A program made the translations under genes and the position numbers. 64,000 bases of DNA from the NCBI GenBank assembly GCA_038239345.1, contig JBBSEX010000011.1:141687-205686 (forward strand), written 5' to 3'. Of the stretch, positions 26,137-35,187 are shown in pieces; the stretch's first letter is position 1; each line of letters starts with the position of its first letter. Below the pieces are notes generated by a model. The model was not told the DNA's origin, searched no databases, and worked only from the letters and a program-made list of their open reading frames with translations. Source of the stretch: JBBSEX01 sp038239345 (lineage in GTDB: Bacteria; Acidobacteriota; Terriglobia; Bryobacterales; Bryobacteraceae).

Positions 26137-28562
26137 TAAGCAATCGCTTCGACAGGAGCAAGTTCCCTTTTGAACTTACACTCGGCGTTCGGACATTGCG
26201 CAACCGGACCGGCCTTGAGGAACTTCTCTATCAGGTAGCCGCCGCCGCAATCGGGACATTTTTCCAGAATGGGCTTGCCCCAGGCTACGAAATCACATTC
26301 CGGATAGCGGTTGCAACCGTAGAAGGTTTTGCCACGCTTCGAACGGCGTTCCACCACCTCACCCTGCGTACAATTCGGGCAAGGCACACCGATGGTCTTT
26401 TGCTTGACGTACTTGCAGGTGGGATAGTCGCCACAGGCCGTAAATTCGCCAAAGCGCCCGTTTTTCATCACCAGGTTATGGCCGCACTGCGGACACTTCT
26501 CTTCCAGCGGCACGTCTTTCTTCTGCGCGCCGCCGATCTGCTTGGTGGTCTTACAATCGGGATAGCCGGAGCAGGCATAGAAGGTTCCGAAGCGTCCCTT
26601 CTTCAGCACCATCGGACGACCGCAGTTCTCGCAATATTCCTCGGCGCCCTGCTCAGTTAAGTCGGCTTTATCGATATCCGGAAGATCCACTTCCAGTTCC
26701 CGTGTATTGCGGCACTCGGGATAGCCGGTACAGGCGATAAAGCTGCCGTTTTTGCCCCATTTGATGACCATGGGCTTGCCGCATTTATCGCAAATCAAGT
26801 CGGTGGGACGTTCCATCCGCTTGATGTCGGTCATGTGCTGTTCGGCGTGTTCCAGATTCTTCTGCAAACGATCGTAGAATTCCGACATGGCCACGCGCCA
26901 GTCGATTTTGCCTTCTTCGATTTCGTCCAGCTCGTCTTCCATGCGAGCCGTATACTTCACGTCGAAGAGTTCGTTGAAGCTTTCCAGCAGTAGGTCGGTC
27001 ACCACCATGCCGAGTTCGGTCGGAGTGAATTTTCCGCCTTCTTTTTTGACGTATTCGCGTTCCTGGATCGTTGACAGAATCGAGGCGTATGTTGACGGAC
27101 GGCCGACACCATCGGACTCCAGTTCTTTCACCAGCGTAGCTTCGGTAAAGCGCGGAGGCGGCTCGGTAAAATGCTGTTCCGGCTCAATCGATTTCAGTTT
27201 CAGCGTCTCGCCCTGGGTAACGGCGGGCAGGCGATGCTTCGCTTCCTCGTCGTCTTCGTCCTTCTGATCCTTGCCTTCCTCATAGACTTTCAGGAAGCCG
27301 TCGAATTTCGGAACGCTACCGGTGGCGCGGAAGGTGTAAACGTTATTATCCTTACCAGTCGCCGTGACATCGATCGTGGTTTGATCGAAGACAGCGGGCG
27401 TCATCTGCGACGCCACAAAGCGCATCCAGATCAGCCGGTACAACTTCATTTCGTCTTCGGCGATATAGGGCTCAACCGATTCCGGAGTGTGCAAAACGGA
27501 AGTAGGACGAATCGCCTCATGGGCGTCCTGAGCGTCTTTCTTACCTTTATATACGTTGGGCGTTTCTGGCCGGTAGGCTTCGCCGTATCGTTCCGTGATC
27601 ATGCCCCGCACTTCATCCAGCGCGTCGTTTGAGACACGTACGGAATCGGTACGCATATAAGTGATAAGGCCGACCGAGCCTTCCTTGCCAAGCTCCATAC
27701 CTTCGTACAAGCGCTGGGCGATCATCATCGTCCGCTTGACGCTGAAACGGCACTTGCGGGCGGCTTCCTGCTGCAGTGTCGAAGTGATAAAGGGCGCCAC
27801 CGGATTGCGGCGTTTCTCCTTCGTTGTCACCGATTTGACGGAGAACGACGAATCCTCGAACTGGCTGATCAAGTCCTTCGCGGTCGCCTCGTCGGCAATT
27901 TCCACGTTCTCGTCATTGCGCTTGGCGAAATGGGCCGCTAGAACGGGCGCCTTCTTGGCGTTCAGGTTAACGTCGATGGTCCAGTATTCCCGCTTCAGGA
28001 AGGCGCGGATTTCCCGTTCCCGTTCCACAATCAAGCGCAGAGCGACCGTTTGGACGCGGCCGGCCGAGAGTCCGCGGCGAACCTTATCCCACAGCAGCGG
28101 CGAGATTTTGTAGCCGACCAGGCGGTCAAGAACACGCCGGGCCTGCTGCGCATCCACTAAATGCAGATTGACGGTCAGCGGCTTTTCGAAAGCCTTCTGG
28201 ATCGCATTCTTGGTGATTTCATTGAACATCACGCGAAAGAATGCCGGTCCGCCCTTCTTCTTGGTATCCAATTCCTCCTGGAGGTGATAACAAATGGCTT
28301 CGCCTTCGCGATCCGGATCGGCCGCAAGATAGACCGAATCCACGCCTTTTGCGGCGGCCCGCAGCTCACCCATCAGTTTCTTCTTGCCTTCGATGACTTC
28401 ATACTTCGGTTGGAAGTCTTTGTCGACATCGACGGCCAGGTCTTTCTTAGGCAGATCCTTGACGTGGCCCAGTGAGGCCTTCACCACGAATTGTTTGCCG
28501 AGGTATTTTCCGATTGTTTTCGCCTTCGCCGGCGATTCGACGATGACGAGAGATTTTGCCAT
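26136..28562 (-). CDS. topA: DNA topoisomerase I (808 aa)
   Basis: This is a type IA topoisomerase that relaxes negative supercoils. Seen: Toprim start SLVIVESPAKAKTIGKYLG, DPDREGEAI, SAGRVQTVALRLIVE, and the active-site tyrosine Y302 in GLITYMRTDS. The C-terminus has five zinc-ribbon units in a row (CDKCGKP..CTGYPEC, CENCGRP..CSGYPDC, CPQCGHN..CGDYPTC, CPNCTQG..CNRYPEC, CPDCGGG..CPNAEC). The length is within the bacterial range. dprA lies upstream on the same strand, a frequent neighbour of topA. Confidence 0.96.
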   Translation of the reverse strand: MAKSLVIVESPAKAKTIGKYLGKQFVVKASLGHVKDLPKKDLAVDVDKDFQPKYEVIEGKKKLMGELRAAAKGVDSVYLAADPDREGEAICYHLQEELDTKKKGGPAFFRVMFNEITKNAIQKAFEKPLTVNLHLVDAQQARRVLDRLVGYKISPLLWDKVRRGLSAGRVQTVALRLIVEREREIRAFLKREYWTIDVNLNAKKAPVLAAHFAKRNDENVEIADEATAKDLISQFEDSSFSVKSVTTKEKRRNPVAPFITSTLQQEAARKCRFSVKRTMMIAQRLYEGMELGKEGSVGLITYMRTDSVRVSNDALDEVRGMITERYGEAYRPETPNVYKGKKDAQDAHEAIRPTSVLHTPESVEPYIAEDEMKLYRLIWMRFVASQMTPAVFDQTTIDVTATGKDNNVYTFRATGSVPKFDGFLKVYEEGKDQKDEDDEEAKHRLPAVTQGETLKLKSIEPEQHFTEPPPRFTEATLVKELESDGVGRPSTYASILSTIQEREYVKKEGGKFTPTELGMVVTDLLLESFNELFDVKYTARMEDELDEIEEGKIDWRVAMSEFYDRLQKNLEHAEQHMTDIKRMERPTDLICDKCGKPMVIKWGKNGSFIACTGYPECRNTRELEVDLPDIDKADLTEQGAEEYCENCGRPMVLKKGRFGTFYACSGYPDCKTTKQIGGAQKKDVPLEEKCPQCGHNLVMKNGRFGEFTACGDYPTCKYVKQKTIGVPCPNCTQGEVVERRSKRGKTFYGCNRYPECDFVAWGKPILEKCPDCGGGYLIEKFLKAGPVAQCPNAECKFKRELAPVEAIA

Positions 28563-28640
28563 AGCGATACTCAGTCGATTCTTTAAAAGGTGTTACTGGG
28601 CGGACAACCGCAATATAGCGCGATTCGGCTATCCCCGTTT

Positions 28641-29819
28641 TCAGTCACACCACACTTTAACAAAGTTCTTGCCGGGAAGTTGACGCACGATACCCATCAT
28701 TTCCAACTCAAAAAGAGCGGCGATCAGCTCCGATGGGGAGTATCGTTCCAGCGATTCTATCAGAAGGTCGAGTTGCACAGGTGCATCGATCTTGAGCACC
28801 GATAAAATCCCTCTGCCGACTTCGGCGGCTGGTCCGCTTAGTACTGATGCCTGGCTGCTTGCATCGGATTCAAGCGTCTGGTTCTCATTCAGAATCAGCT
28901 GTTTACCGCTTTGCTCCAGCAGTGTCCGTCGATCCTCGGCCTTCATTTCGGTGGTGACATCGTTCCATTCCTGGACCAATTTCGCCCCCTGTTTGATCAG
29001 CAGATTGGGTCCCCAACTCATCTTCGAAGTGATGTTTCCCGGTACCGCGAAGACTTCCCTTCCCTGATCGAGGGCCAGCCGCGCGGTGACAGCGGACCCG
29101 CTATATTGCGCCCCTTCCACCACTAAAACTCCGATGCTCATCCCGCTAATGATCCGGTTACGAACCGGAAAGTTTTGCGGATAAGCTGGCGACCCCATGA
29201 TGAATTCCGACAATAGCAATCCGCTGGCGGCGATGGATTCGGAGAGCTTCCGGTTCTCTGAAGGATAGATGTTATCGACCCCGCAGCCGAACACGGCTAC
29301 CGTTTTCCCGCCGACCGCTAAAACGCTGCGATGGGCGGCCGTATCAATTCCCCGCGCCATGCCACTGGCAATGGTTAACCCGGCATTTGCCAAGTCCGCC
29401 GAAAGCCGTTCCGTGGCGGCGATTCCATAAGCGGTGGGGCGGCGCGTGCCAACCACCCCCAACATTAAAGTGGATAGCAGATCAACCCGGCCACGGGCAA
29501 AGAGAAGCACCGGAGGATCGTAGATCTCGCGCAGGCGCGGCGGATAGCGGGCATCATTAATAGAGATAGCCGTTACGCCGTATTCGGCCATCTTCTCCTG
29601 CTGGGTGACGGCATCTTCAAAGGCACAACCGCTGGCGATGCTTTGAGCGACGGTACCGGCAAGCCCCAGGGATTCGAGTTCAGAACGCGAAGCGCGAAAA
29701 ATGGCCATCGGAGTCCGCAGACGCTCCACCAACTTGGCGGCGCCACGGGTGCCCAGACCGGGAGTGAGCTTCAGCGCGAGCCAATGGAGTTCTTCTTCGC
29801 GAGAGAGAGTGGGAGTCAC
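28641..29819 (-). CDS. dprA: DNA-processing protein DprA (392 aa)
   Basis: DprA loads RecA on incoming single-stranded DNA during transformation. Seen: an N-terminal helical SAM-like region (LHWLALKLTPGLGTRGAAKLVERL), the Rossmann-like core with GVVGTRRPTAYG, SGMARGIDTAAHRSVL, VFGCGVDNIYPSEN, PVRNRIISGMS and VPGNI, and a C-terminal winged-helix tail (PVQLDLLIESLERYSPSELIAALFELEMMG). GTG start. It sits just upstream of topA, the common order. No competence genes are seen elsewhere in the window. Confidence 0.95.
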   Translation of the reverse strand: MTPTLSREEELHWLALKLTPGLGTRGAAKLVERLRTPMAIFRASRSELESLGLAGTVAQSIASGCAFEDAVTQQEKMAEYGVTAISINDARYPPRLREIYDPPVLLFARGRVDLLSTLMLGVVGTRRPTAYGIAATERLSADLANAGLTIASGMARGIDTAAHRSVLAVGGKTVAVFGCGVDNIYPSENRKLSESIAASGLLLSEFIMGSPAYPQNFPVRNRIISGMSIGVLVVEGAQYSGSAVTARLALDQGREVFAVPGNITSKMSWGPNLLIKQGAKLVQEWNDVTTEMKAEDRRTLLEQSGKQLILNENQTLESDASSQASVLSGPAAEVGRGILSVLKIDAPVQLDLLIESLERYSPSELIAALFELEMMGIVRQLPGKNFVKVWCD

Positions 29820-29876
29820 AAAGCGAGGTGCGAATTGCGCGCCTGAATTCTCACTCGAAGACGATTCGCTCGCCGG

Positions 29877-30383
29877 TTAGCGCCCGTTCGCCGCACTATG
29901 AGCGCCGATAAAGTTATCCACCAGATCGCTGACCATCAAGCGGATGATGTCGGGAATCCGTTTGGGGCCGGCCACCGCCTGGTTCAGGGCGGCCCAGACG
30001 ATGGCCGTGGCCGTCCCGTTCGGATCGCGAACCAGCACCACCCGCTCAAGGATTTCCAGATCGCCCGTAATCGCCGTCACCGGATCGTTCGGCACGGCCA
30101 GCAAACGGGCCGATACCTTCAGCAGCGTATTCCTGGAGCTCTTCGGCTCCACGCGAATTCGATGCGATTTCAGCCGTCCTTCAATGTCCCGGCGGAGCGT
30201 GGCGGTGATCTGGGCAATATCAATTTTGGCGCGGCTGGCTTCGTCGGGAAACAAATCGATCTGAATTGCAACCGCCTCCAACCCTTTCAAGTTGGCCGAT
30301 GGGGTGCCGCTATCTTGCGCGATGGCCGCCGACAGGGCTATGCAGACGGGCAATAGGAATTGCAATGATCGCCGAACCGTCAC
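29877..30383 (-). CDS. Exported hypothetical protein (168 aa)
   Basis: A signal peptide (RRSLQFLLPVCIALSAAIAQ) is followed by a mixed alpha/beta domain with LEAVAIQIDLFPDEASR, LKVSARLLAVPNDPVTAITGDLEILERVVL and a C-terminal helix IPDIIRLMVSDLVDNFI. The pattern is that of small secreted proteins with a two-strand antiparallel sheet; no catalytic motif is visible. GTG start. It is divergent from the following plus-strand gene with only ~17 bases between, so the promoters must overlap. Confidence 0.55.
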   Translation of the reverse strand: MTVRRSLQFLLPVCIALSAAIAQDSGTPSANLKGLEAVAIQIDLFPDEASRAKIDIAQITATLRRDIEGRLKSHRIRVEPKSSRNTLLKVSARLLAVPNDPVTAITGDLEILERVVLVRDPNGTATAIVWAALNQAVAGPKRIPDIIRLMVSDLVDNFIGAHSAANGR

Positions 30384-30400
30384 TCTGCTAGCCTATCAGG

Positions 30401-30838
30401 ATGCAGCCACCGGCTACCTACGAGGATGCGAATCTTGTTCTGCGCTTGTATGAATTGCGGCGCGAAGAGAAGCTGCGCACCGCTCGCGATTGGTTTGTGA
30501 AAAGTTTCCATGTCCGGAATATGGAGGAGTTTACCGCGAAGTGTCCACCCGGCTCGCAGGAAAATAGCAATGCGCGGATGGTAATCAGTTATTGGGATAT
30601 GGTGGCTTCGTTTCTGACATCGGGCATTTTGAATGAGAATTTGTTCTTTCAGAGCGGCCGCGAACTGCTTCTGGTCTGGGAGAGGGTTCGCGACATCACG
30701 CCAGAGCTTCGAGTGGCGATGAAAGACCCGCAAGTTTGGAATAATCTGGAAATCGTAGCCGGGAAATACATTACTCATTTGAAGGCCATCGGGCCCGACG
30801 CGTACCCGGCATTCTCTTCGCGGGTTCGCGGCGCCTAG
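30401..30838 (+). CDS. Helical hypothetical protein, DUF4760-like (145 aa)
   Basis: The protein is almost entirely alpha-helical by pattern (ANLVLRLYELRREEKLRTARDWFV, MVISYWDMVASFLTSGILNENLFFQ, LLLVWERVRDI), recalling DUF4760-type proteins. Soluble, no membrane segment and no obvious active site. First gene of a short plus-strand run of small genes ending with a DNA glycosylase. Confidence 0.55.
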   Translation: MQPPATYEDANLVLRLYELRREEKLRTARDWFVKSFHVRNMEEFTAKCPPGSQENSNARMVISYWDMVASFLTSGILNENLFFQSGRELLLVWERVRDITPELRVAMKDPQVWNNLEIVAGKYITHLKAIGPDAYPAFSSRVRGA

Positions 30839-30843
30839 CGTCG

Positions 30844-31107
30844 ATGCGCAAGGAACCGGCATTTTTTGGCGACGCTGCATTAGACCTGATTTACATCGCG
30901 AAAAAGCTGAAAGACGCCTTGCTTGTAGAACAGCTGCTGACCGATTCGGGCATCGATTACGCGGTGGAAACCGAGACCTATAGTGGCGGCGTAATGTTCC
31001 GCTCGGAACGCGTGGGTGCGTTCTTTTATATCGCCCCTGGCGTCCGCGACGCCGTATCGCCGATTCTAATCGCCGCAGGGTTTGAGCCCTACGATCTGCC
31101 GCAATAG
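30844..31107 (+). CDS. Small DUF2007-like protein (87 aa)
   Basis: The sequence has one ferredoxin-like alpha/beta unit: a helical AKKLKDALLVEQLLTDSGIDYAVETE, then strands and VRDAVSPILIAAGFEP. This resembles the DUF2007 'putative signal-transducing' domain, which occurs stand-alone and has no assigned biochemistry. It follows the preceding gene after five bases and is probably co-transcribed. Confidence 0.55.
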   Translation: MRKEPAFFGDAALDLIYIAKKLKDALLVEQLLTDSGIDYAVETETYSGGVMFRSERVGAFFYIAPGVRDAVSPILIAAGFEPYDLPQ

Positions 31108-31142
31108 ACTGTGCCAAGATCAGGTAGGACAGTGGTTGGGGC

Positions 31143-31469
31143 ATGGTCGTCGAATTCTTAGTTCTGGTGGTAATGCTTGGCGGATTTGTATTATTTACGA
31201 CCTCCCGCGGCTGGCTGACGAATTTTCGGGAACGCCGGCGCGGGCAGCTCCTGGATGCGAAGATGCTCACGTTACCGGGCAAGCCCATCTCCGCCGTGAT
31301 AGAAGAATTCGGACCGCCGTTTGAAGCCTTCACCGGATCTTCGGGACGCGGACTCTACGTCTGGAAATCGCCGCCATCGACGAATTTTCCCAAAGGACGC
31401 GGCCTGTTGATTGTCACCCTGACAACCGAGCAAGGGGTGGTCAGCCAAACGGATTGGAAGACTCGTTAA
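31143..31469 (+). CDS. Small single-pass membrane protein (108 aa)
   Basis: An N-terminal helix (VVEFLVLVVMLGGFVLFTTSRGWL) is followed by a soluble ~75-residue domain with LPGKPISAVIEEFGPPFEAFTGSSGRGLYVWKSP, a sequence style seen in small membrane proteins that carry an SmpA/BamE-like beta unit. Function unknown. The stop is two bases before the glycosylase start, so they are likely one transcript. Confidence 0.55.
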   Translation: MVVEFLVLVVMLGGFVLFTTSRGWLTNFRERRRGQLLDAKMLTLPGKPISAVIEEFGPPFEAFTGSSGRGLYVWKSPPSTNFPKGRGLLIVTLTTEQGVVSQTDWKTR

Positions 31470-31471
31470 CG

Positions 31472-32389
31472 ATGCCTGAGCTGCCGGACATCACAGTTTA
31501 CATCGAGGCACTGGAGGAACGAATTCTCGGCCAAACCCTGGATCGTATTATGCTCAACAGTCCGTTCCTGTTGCGCTCACTGGACCCGCCGCTGCAATCC
31601 GTGGAAGGCCAACAAGTCCGCGCACTGCGGCGCATCGGCAAGCGTATCGCGATCGGTTTCAACAACGACGTCTGGCTGGTGCTTCATCTGATGATCGCCG
31701 GCCGCCTGCACTGGGGACCGCGCAAAGATCAGCCGCTAATCAAGCGAGTTTTGGCTTCCTTCAATTTCGCCAATGGGAGCTTGACGCTGACCGAGGCCGG
31801 TACGCAGCATCGGGCTTCTTTGACCTTGACCGCTAGTGAGAAAGCGCTCGCCGATCTCGATCCAGGCGGCATTGAGCCTCTGGATGCCGACTTGGCGTCG
31901 TTCGCCCATGCACTGACAGACCGAAATCATACACTGAAGCGGGCGTTGACGGACCCTCGCCTGTTTAGTGGAATCGGCAACGCCTATTCCGATGAAATAC
32001 TCCACAAAGCTCGGCTCTCACCGGTCGCGTTGACTCAGAAATTGACATCCGGCGAGATCGCCCGTCTGCATGCGGCGGTACGGGAAACGCTGCAGTTCTG
32101 GATCGGAAAATTACGCGACGAGTCGGCCGGTGACTTTCCCGAAAAGGTGACGGCGTTCCGCCCCGGCATGGCGATGCATGGCCGCTACAAGGAACCGTGC
32201 CCCGATTGCGGCACGAAGGTGCAACGGATCCGGTATGCCGCCAATCAAACGAATTATTGCCCAACCTGCCAGACGGGTGGAAAACTGCTGGCGGACCGTG
32301 GACTCTCGCGGCTGTTACGCCAGGATTGGCCGCGCACCGCCGATGAACTGGAATTACTGAAAGCATCGAAAACAGTTAGTCCGCCGTAG
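31472..32389 (+). CDS. Fpg/Nei-family DNA glycosylase (305 aa)
   Basis: It starts MPELPD, in which Pro2 and Glu3 are the catalytic residues of formamidopyrimidine/endonuclease VIII glycosylases that remove oxidised bases. Seen also: a helix-two-turn-helix region (LFSGIGNAYSDEILHKARLSP) and a C-terminal zinc finger with CPDCG...CPTCQ. Typical length is ~270-290; this one has extra C-terminal residues. ATG 31472 is chosen for the conserved N-terminus. Fpg or Nei cannot be told apart by eye. It overlaps the convergent gene by 14 bases. Confidence 0.92.
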   Translation: MPELPDITVYIEALEERILGQTLDRIMLNSPFLLRSLDPPLQSVEGQQVRALRRIGKRIAIGFNNDVWLVLHLMIAGRLHWGPRKDQPLIKRVLASFNFANGSLTLTEAGTQHRASLTLTASEKALADLDPGGIEPLDADLASFAHALTDRNHTLKRALTDPRLFSGIGNAYSDEILHKARLSPVALTQKLTSGEIARLHAAVRETLQFWIGKLRDESAGDFPEKVTAFRPGMAMHGRYKEPCPDCGTKVQRIRYAANQTNYCPTCQTGGKLLADRGLSRLLRQDWPRTADELELLKASKTVSPP

Positions 32390-32783
32390 TGAGCGCCGAC
32401 GGTACCGTGTATATCTCAAAGCCGACGTTCCCCGATTCGATCGCCTTCCGAAGCGATAGTTCGGTCTCGCTTAAGCGGCCCTTGCCCGACTTGACTTCCA
32501 GAAACACGACGCGCTTTATATTCCGCTCGTCAAGACCTTCGAAAACGATAAAGTCCGAGGGCTTGCCCAGGAACTTAACCTCGGTCGGCCGATAGCGAAA
32601 GCCTGGCAGAAAGGGCGCGAGTTGTTCACTAAACTGTCCTCCGATCACCGCCCGGCTACGTTTCGCGGCATCGCTTCGGGCATCGCGAAGACGATCGTGC
32701 ACGTTACGCTCCGCCGCCAACTTGCCAATCAAATAGAAAACCACCGCCGTCACAAAGACCACCAGAATTGTTTTGAGATCCAT
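32376..32783 (-). CDS. Membrane-tethered Holliday-junction-resolvase-related protein (135 aa)
   Basis: An N-terminal TM helix (TILVVFVTAVVFYLIGKLAA) precedes a PD-(D/E)XK-like core: KPSDFIVFEGLDE, VVFLEVKSGKGRLS and ETELSLRKAI. This is the pattern of the 'endonuclease related to archaeal Holliday junction resolvase' family, in which the D, E and K of D-x(n)-EVK form the nuclease centre. The cellular role is unknown. It faces the glycosylase gene tail to tail. Confidence 0.75.
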   Translation of the reverse strand: MDLKTILVVFVTAVVFYLIGKLAAERNVHDRLRDARSDAAKRSRAVIGGQFSEQLAPFLPGFRYRPTEVKFLGKPSDFIVFEGLDERNIKRVVFLEVKSGKGRLSETELSLRKAIESGNVGFEIYTVPSALTTAD

Positions 32784-32810
32784 CTAGGCCATATTGTATA
32801 AAGGATGCCG

Positions 32811-34511
32811 ATGAAACTTCTTTTTCCGCTTCTGCTCTGTGGCGCCTGCTTCGGCCAACAGGCTGACCTGGTGTTGCGCAATGGGAAGATCGTGACCTTG
32901 GAACGCGATAGTCCCCAGGTTCAGGCGATCGCCGTGCGTGGCGACCGGATCGCCGCGCTGGGAACAGATGCCGCAATCGGCAAGTGGATTGGACCGGCGA
33001 CGAAAGTAATCGACCTGCATGGAAGGCTGGCGATCCCGGGCTTCATCGAAGGACATGGGCACTTCACAAGCCTGGGGCAATCGAAGATGGTGCTGAACCT
33101 GCGCGACGCCCAGAATTGGGATCAGATCGTGGCGATGGTCGCCGCCGCCGCGCGGGAAGCTAAGCCAGGGGCATGGATCGTCGGTCGAGGGTGGCATCAA
33201 CAAAAATGGGACAAGGTGCCCTCGCCAGCCGTGCAGGGTTTTCCGGTCCACGCCACGCTAAGCGCTGCATCGCCGCGTAATCCTGTCCTGTTGCAGCACG
33301 CCAGCGGACATGCCGGGTTCGCCAATGATGCCGCGATGAAGCGCGCGGGGATCACGCCGGCTTCCCCCGATCCGCCGGGCGGAGCGATTCTGAGGGATAG
33401 AGCGGGCAATCCAACCGGGCTCTTACAGGAACAGGCCCAGTCGCTGGTAGGCAAAGCTTTCGAAGCGGATATGAACCAGCGTCCGGCCAGCGAAAAGGCT
33501 GCGCAGGCGCGCCAGGAAGTGGAATTGGCCGTGCGCGAGTGTCTCTCCAAGGGCATCACGACATTTGAAGACGCCGGCTCGCCGCTGGCGACTGTGGATT
33601 TATTCAAAACGATGGCTCAGCAGAATCAGCTGGGAATCCGCCTATGGGTAATGCTCCGCGCGCCGAACGCCGTGCTTGAGAAAAATCTGGCTAACTATAA
33701 AATGATCGGATTCGGCGACAACCACCTTACAGTACGGGCGATCAAGCGAATGATTGATGGCGCGCTCGGCTCGCGCGGAGCCTGGCTGCTTGCCCCGTAT
33801 GCCGATCTGCCCCCGGATGCGCCGAACCGCGAAGGCCTTGCCACGGAAGATCCGGCCGACATTCGGAAGACCGCCGATCTGGCCATCGCCAATGGATTCC
33901 AGCTCTGCGTGCATGCCATCGGCGATCGCGCCAATCGCGAAGTGTTGAACCTTTTTGAAAGCGAATTTGCGGCGCATCCCGATAAGAAAGATTTACGCTG
34001 GCGCGTGGAGCACGCCCAACACATCGATCCGGCTGATATTCCCCGTTTCGGTAAACTCGGCGTTATTGCCGCGATGCAGGGAATCCATTGCACGTCCGAT
34101 GCCCCTTATGTTCTTGCGCGGTTGGGCGCCCAGCGCGCCGAAGCCGGGGCTTACGTCTGGCAAAAACTGATGAAGACGGGCGCCATAATCGCCAACGGCA
34201 CCGATGCGCCGGTGGAGGATGTCAGCCCGCTCGCGTCCTATTACGCCACTGTTACTCGAAAGCTGAAGGATGGCACTACGTTCTTTCCCGATCAGCGTAT
34301 GAGCCGCGAAGAAGGTCTGCGCTCCTATACGATCAACAACGCATTCGCGGCGTTTGAAGAGGATCTAAAAGGATCGTTAAAAGCCGGGAAACTCGCCGAT
34401 ATTACGGTGTTATCGAAGGATATTCTTACCGTTTCCGATGAGGAACTGCCGAAGACGCAAGTGGAGTATACGATCGTCGGCGGTAAGGTGCTGTACGAGG
34501 GCAGCCATTGA
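32811..34511 (+). CDS. Exported YtcJ-like amidohydrolase (566 aa)
   Basis: A short signal peptide with a cysteine (LLFPLLLCGACFGQQ) may make this a secreted or lipid-anchored protein. The metal-dependent hydrolase domain shows GFIEGHGHFTSLG, GRGWHQQKW, HASGHAGFANDAA, CVHAIGDRANREVLN, WRVEHAQHIDP and ANGTDAPVEDVSPL. These match the YtcJ/Amidohydro_3 subfamily with substrates not defined by sequence. ATG 32811 is chosen because AAGG lies six bases upstream; ATG 32805 sits inside that site. It overlaps the next gene by TTGA. Confidence 0.85.
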   Translation: MKLLFPLLLCGACFGQQADLVLRNGKIVTLERDSPQVQAIAVRGDRIAALGTDAAIGKWIGPATKVIDLHGRLAIPGFIEGHGHFTSLGQSKMVLNLRDAQNWDQIVAMVAAAAREAKPGAWIVGRGWHQQKWDKVPSPAVQGFPVHATLSAASPRNPVLLQHASGHAGFANDAAMKRAGITPASPDPPGGAILRDRAGNPTGLLQEQAQSLVGKAFEADMNQRPASEKAAQARQEVELAVRECLSKGITTFEDAGSPLATVDLFKTMAQQNQLGIRLWVMLRAPNAVLEKNLANYKMIGFGDNHLTVRAIKRMIDGALGSRGAWLLAPYADLPPDAPNREGLATEDPADIRKTADLAIANGFQLCVHAIGDRANREVLNLFESEFAAHPDKKDLRWRVEHAQHIDPADIPRFGKLGVIAAMQGIHCTSDAPYVLARLGAQRAEAGAYVWQKLMKTGAIIANGTDAPVEDVSPLASYYATVTRKLKDGTTFFPDQRMSREEGLRSYTINNAFAAFEEDLKGSLKAGKLADITVLSKDILTVSDEELPKTQVEYTIVGGKVLYEGSH

Positions 34512-34882
34512 AGGTGACGGATTTCAATTCGTTACGTCGATTCTATGTGCGAACGTTTGTGGCCCTGGTAATCGCCGTTGTCATTGCCAGCCTAGGTACG
34601 GTCTGTCCACTTCTGGCCTGCGGACGAACTGCCTGCGATCGGCCCGCGCCGGATTGCTGCCATGAATCTTCTTCGAACACTGCCCCGGACTGTCCGCTTC
34701 AGCTTCTGGCAAAGGCCGATCCAGCGAAGATAGATTCGCCATCGGCTTCCCAGAAGATTGTGGCAGTGTTCGCGCGCGCAGCGGGTATCGTTTTCCGGCC
34801 CGAAGTTCGCTTGGAAGCGCTCTTGCCCGCGGTAATCGCCAGTGACGATCTCTTCCTGCGCATTCGTGTTCTCAGAATTTAA
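34508..34882 (+). CDS. Cys-rich single-pass membrane or secreted protein (124 aa)
   Basis: An N-terminal hydrophobic helix (FVALVIAVVIASLGTVCPLLA) is followed by a cysteine-rich stretch (CGRTACDRPAPDCCHE, then APDCPLQLL) and a helical tail. The Cys/His spacing suggests metal binding or disulfides, as in small exported copper-handling proteins; no family is recognised. TTG start overlapping the amidohydrolase stop. The next small gene is also exported and Cys-rich, so the two may act together. Confidence 0.6.
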   Translation: MKVTDFNSLRRFYVRTFVALVIAVVIASLGTVCPLLACGRTACDRPAPDCCHESSSNTAPDCPLQLLAKADPAKIDSPSASQKIVAVFARAAGIVFRPEVRLEALLPAVIASDDLFLRIRVLRI

Positions 34883-34945
34883 AGACAATCCTTAGCGGCC
34901 AGTTGTATGTCTATTACACGTGAGTATGTTTCTAAGGAGATGTTT

Positions 34946-35089
34946 ATGAACAGAATCAATTTGAACCTGCTTGGACTGATGGCTGCGCTTGTGCTGACCG
35001 TCGGACCTTCGTTCGCTTTCGCTAGCACAGACTGTTGCGATCCCGCCGGGGACTGCTGCAATCTGCCTTGCTGCCACCAGGCGAAGTAA
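34946..35089 (+). CDS. Very small exported Cys-pair peptide (47 aa)
   Basis: A signal peptide (LLGLMAALVLTVGPSFAFA) is followed by a mature part of only about 20 residues with three CC pairs: DCCDPAGDCCNLPCCHQAK. The spacing CC-x4-CC-x2-CC with a final His is metallothionein-like. The ATG at 34946 is preceded by AAGGAGA six bases upstream, a near-consensus ribosome site; an in-frame GTG/ATG-like extension upstream is unlikely. Its role is unknown; binding of copper or another soft metal outside the cytoplasm is inference. Confidence 0.65.
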   Translation: MNRINLNLLGLMAALVLTVGPSFAFASTDCCDPAGDCCNLPCCHQAK

Positions 35090-35187
35090 GTAAGCCCCAC
35101 TGACCGGGAGGAGCCCTTGCTTGCGATGCTTGGGCTCCGGCCCTTCCAGGAAACATTTTGAGTCCAGTTCCGCAGGTACAATAGAGT

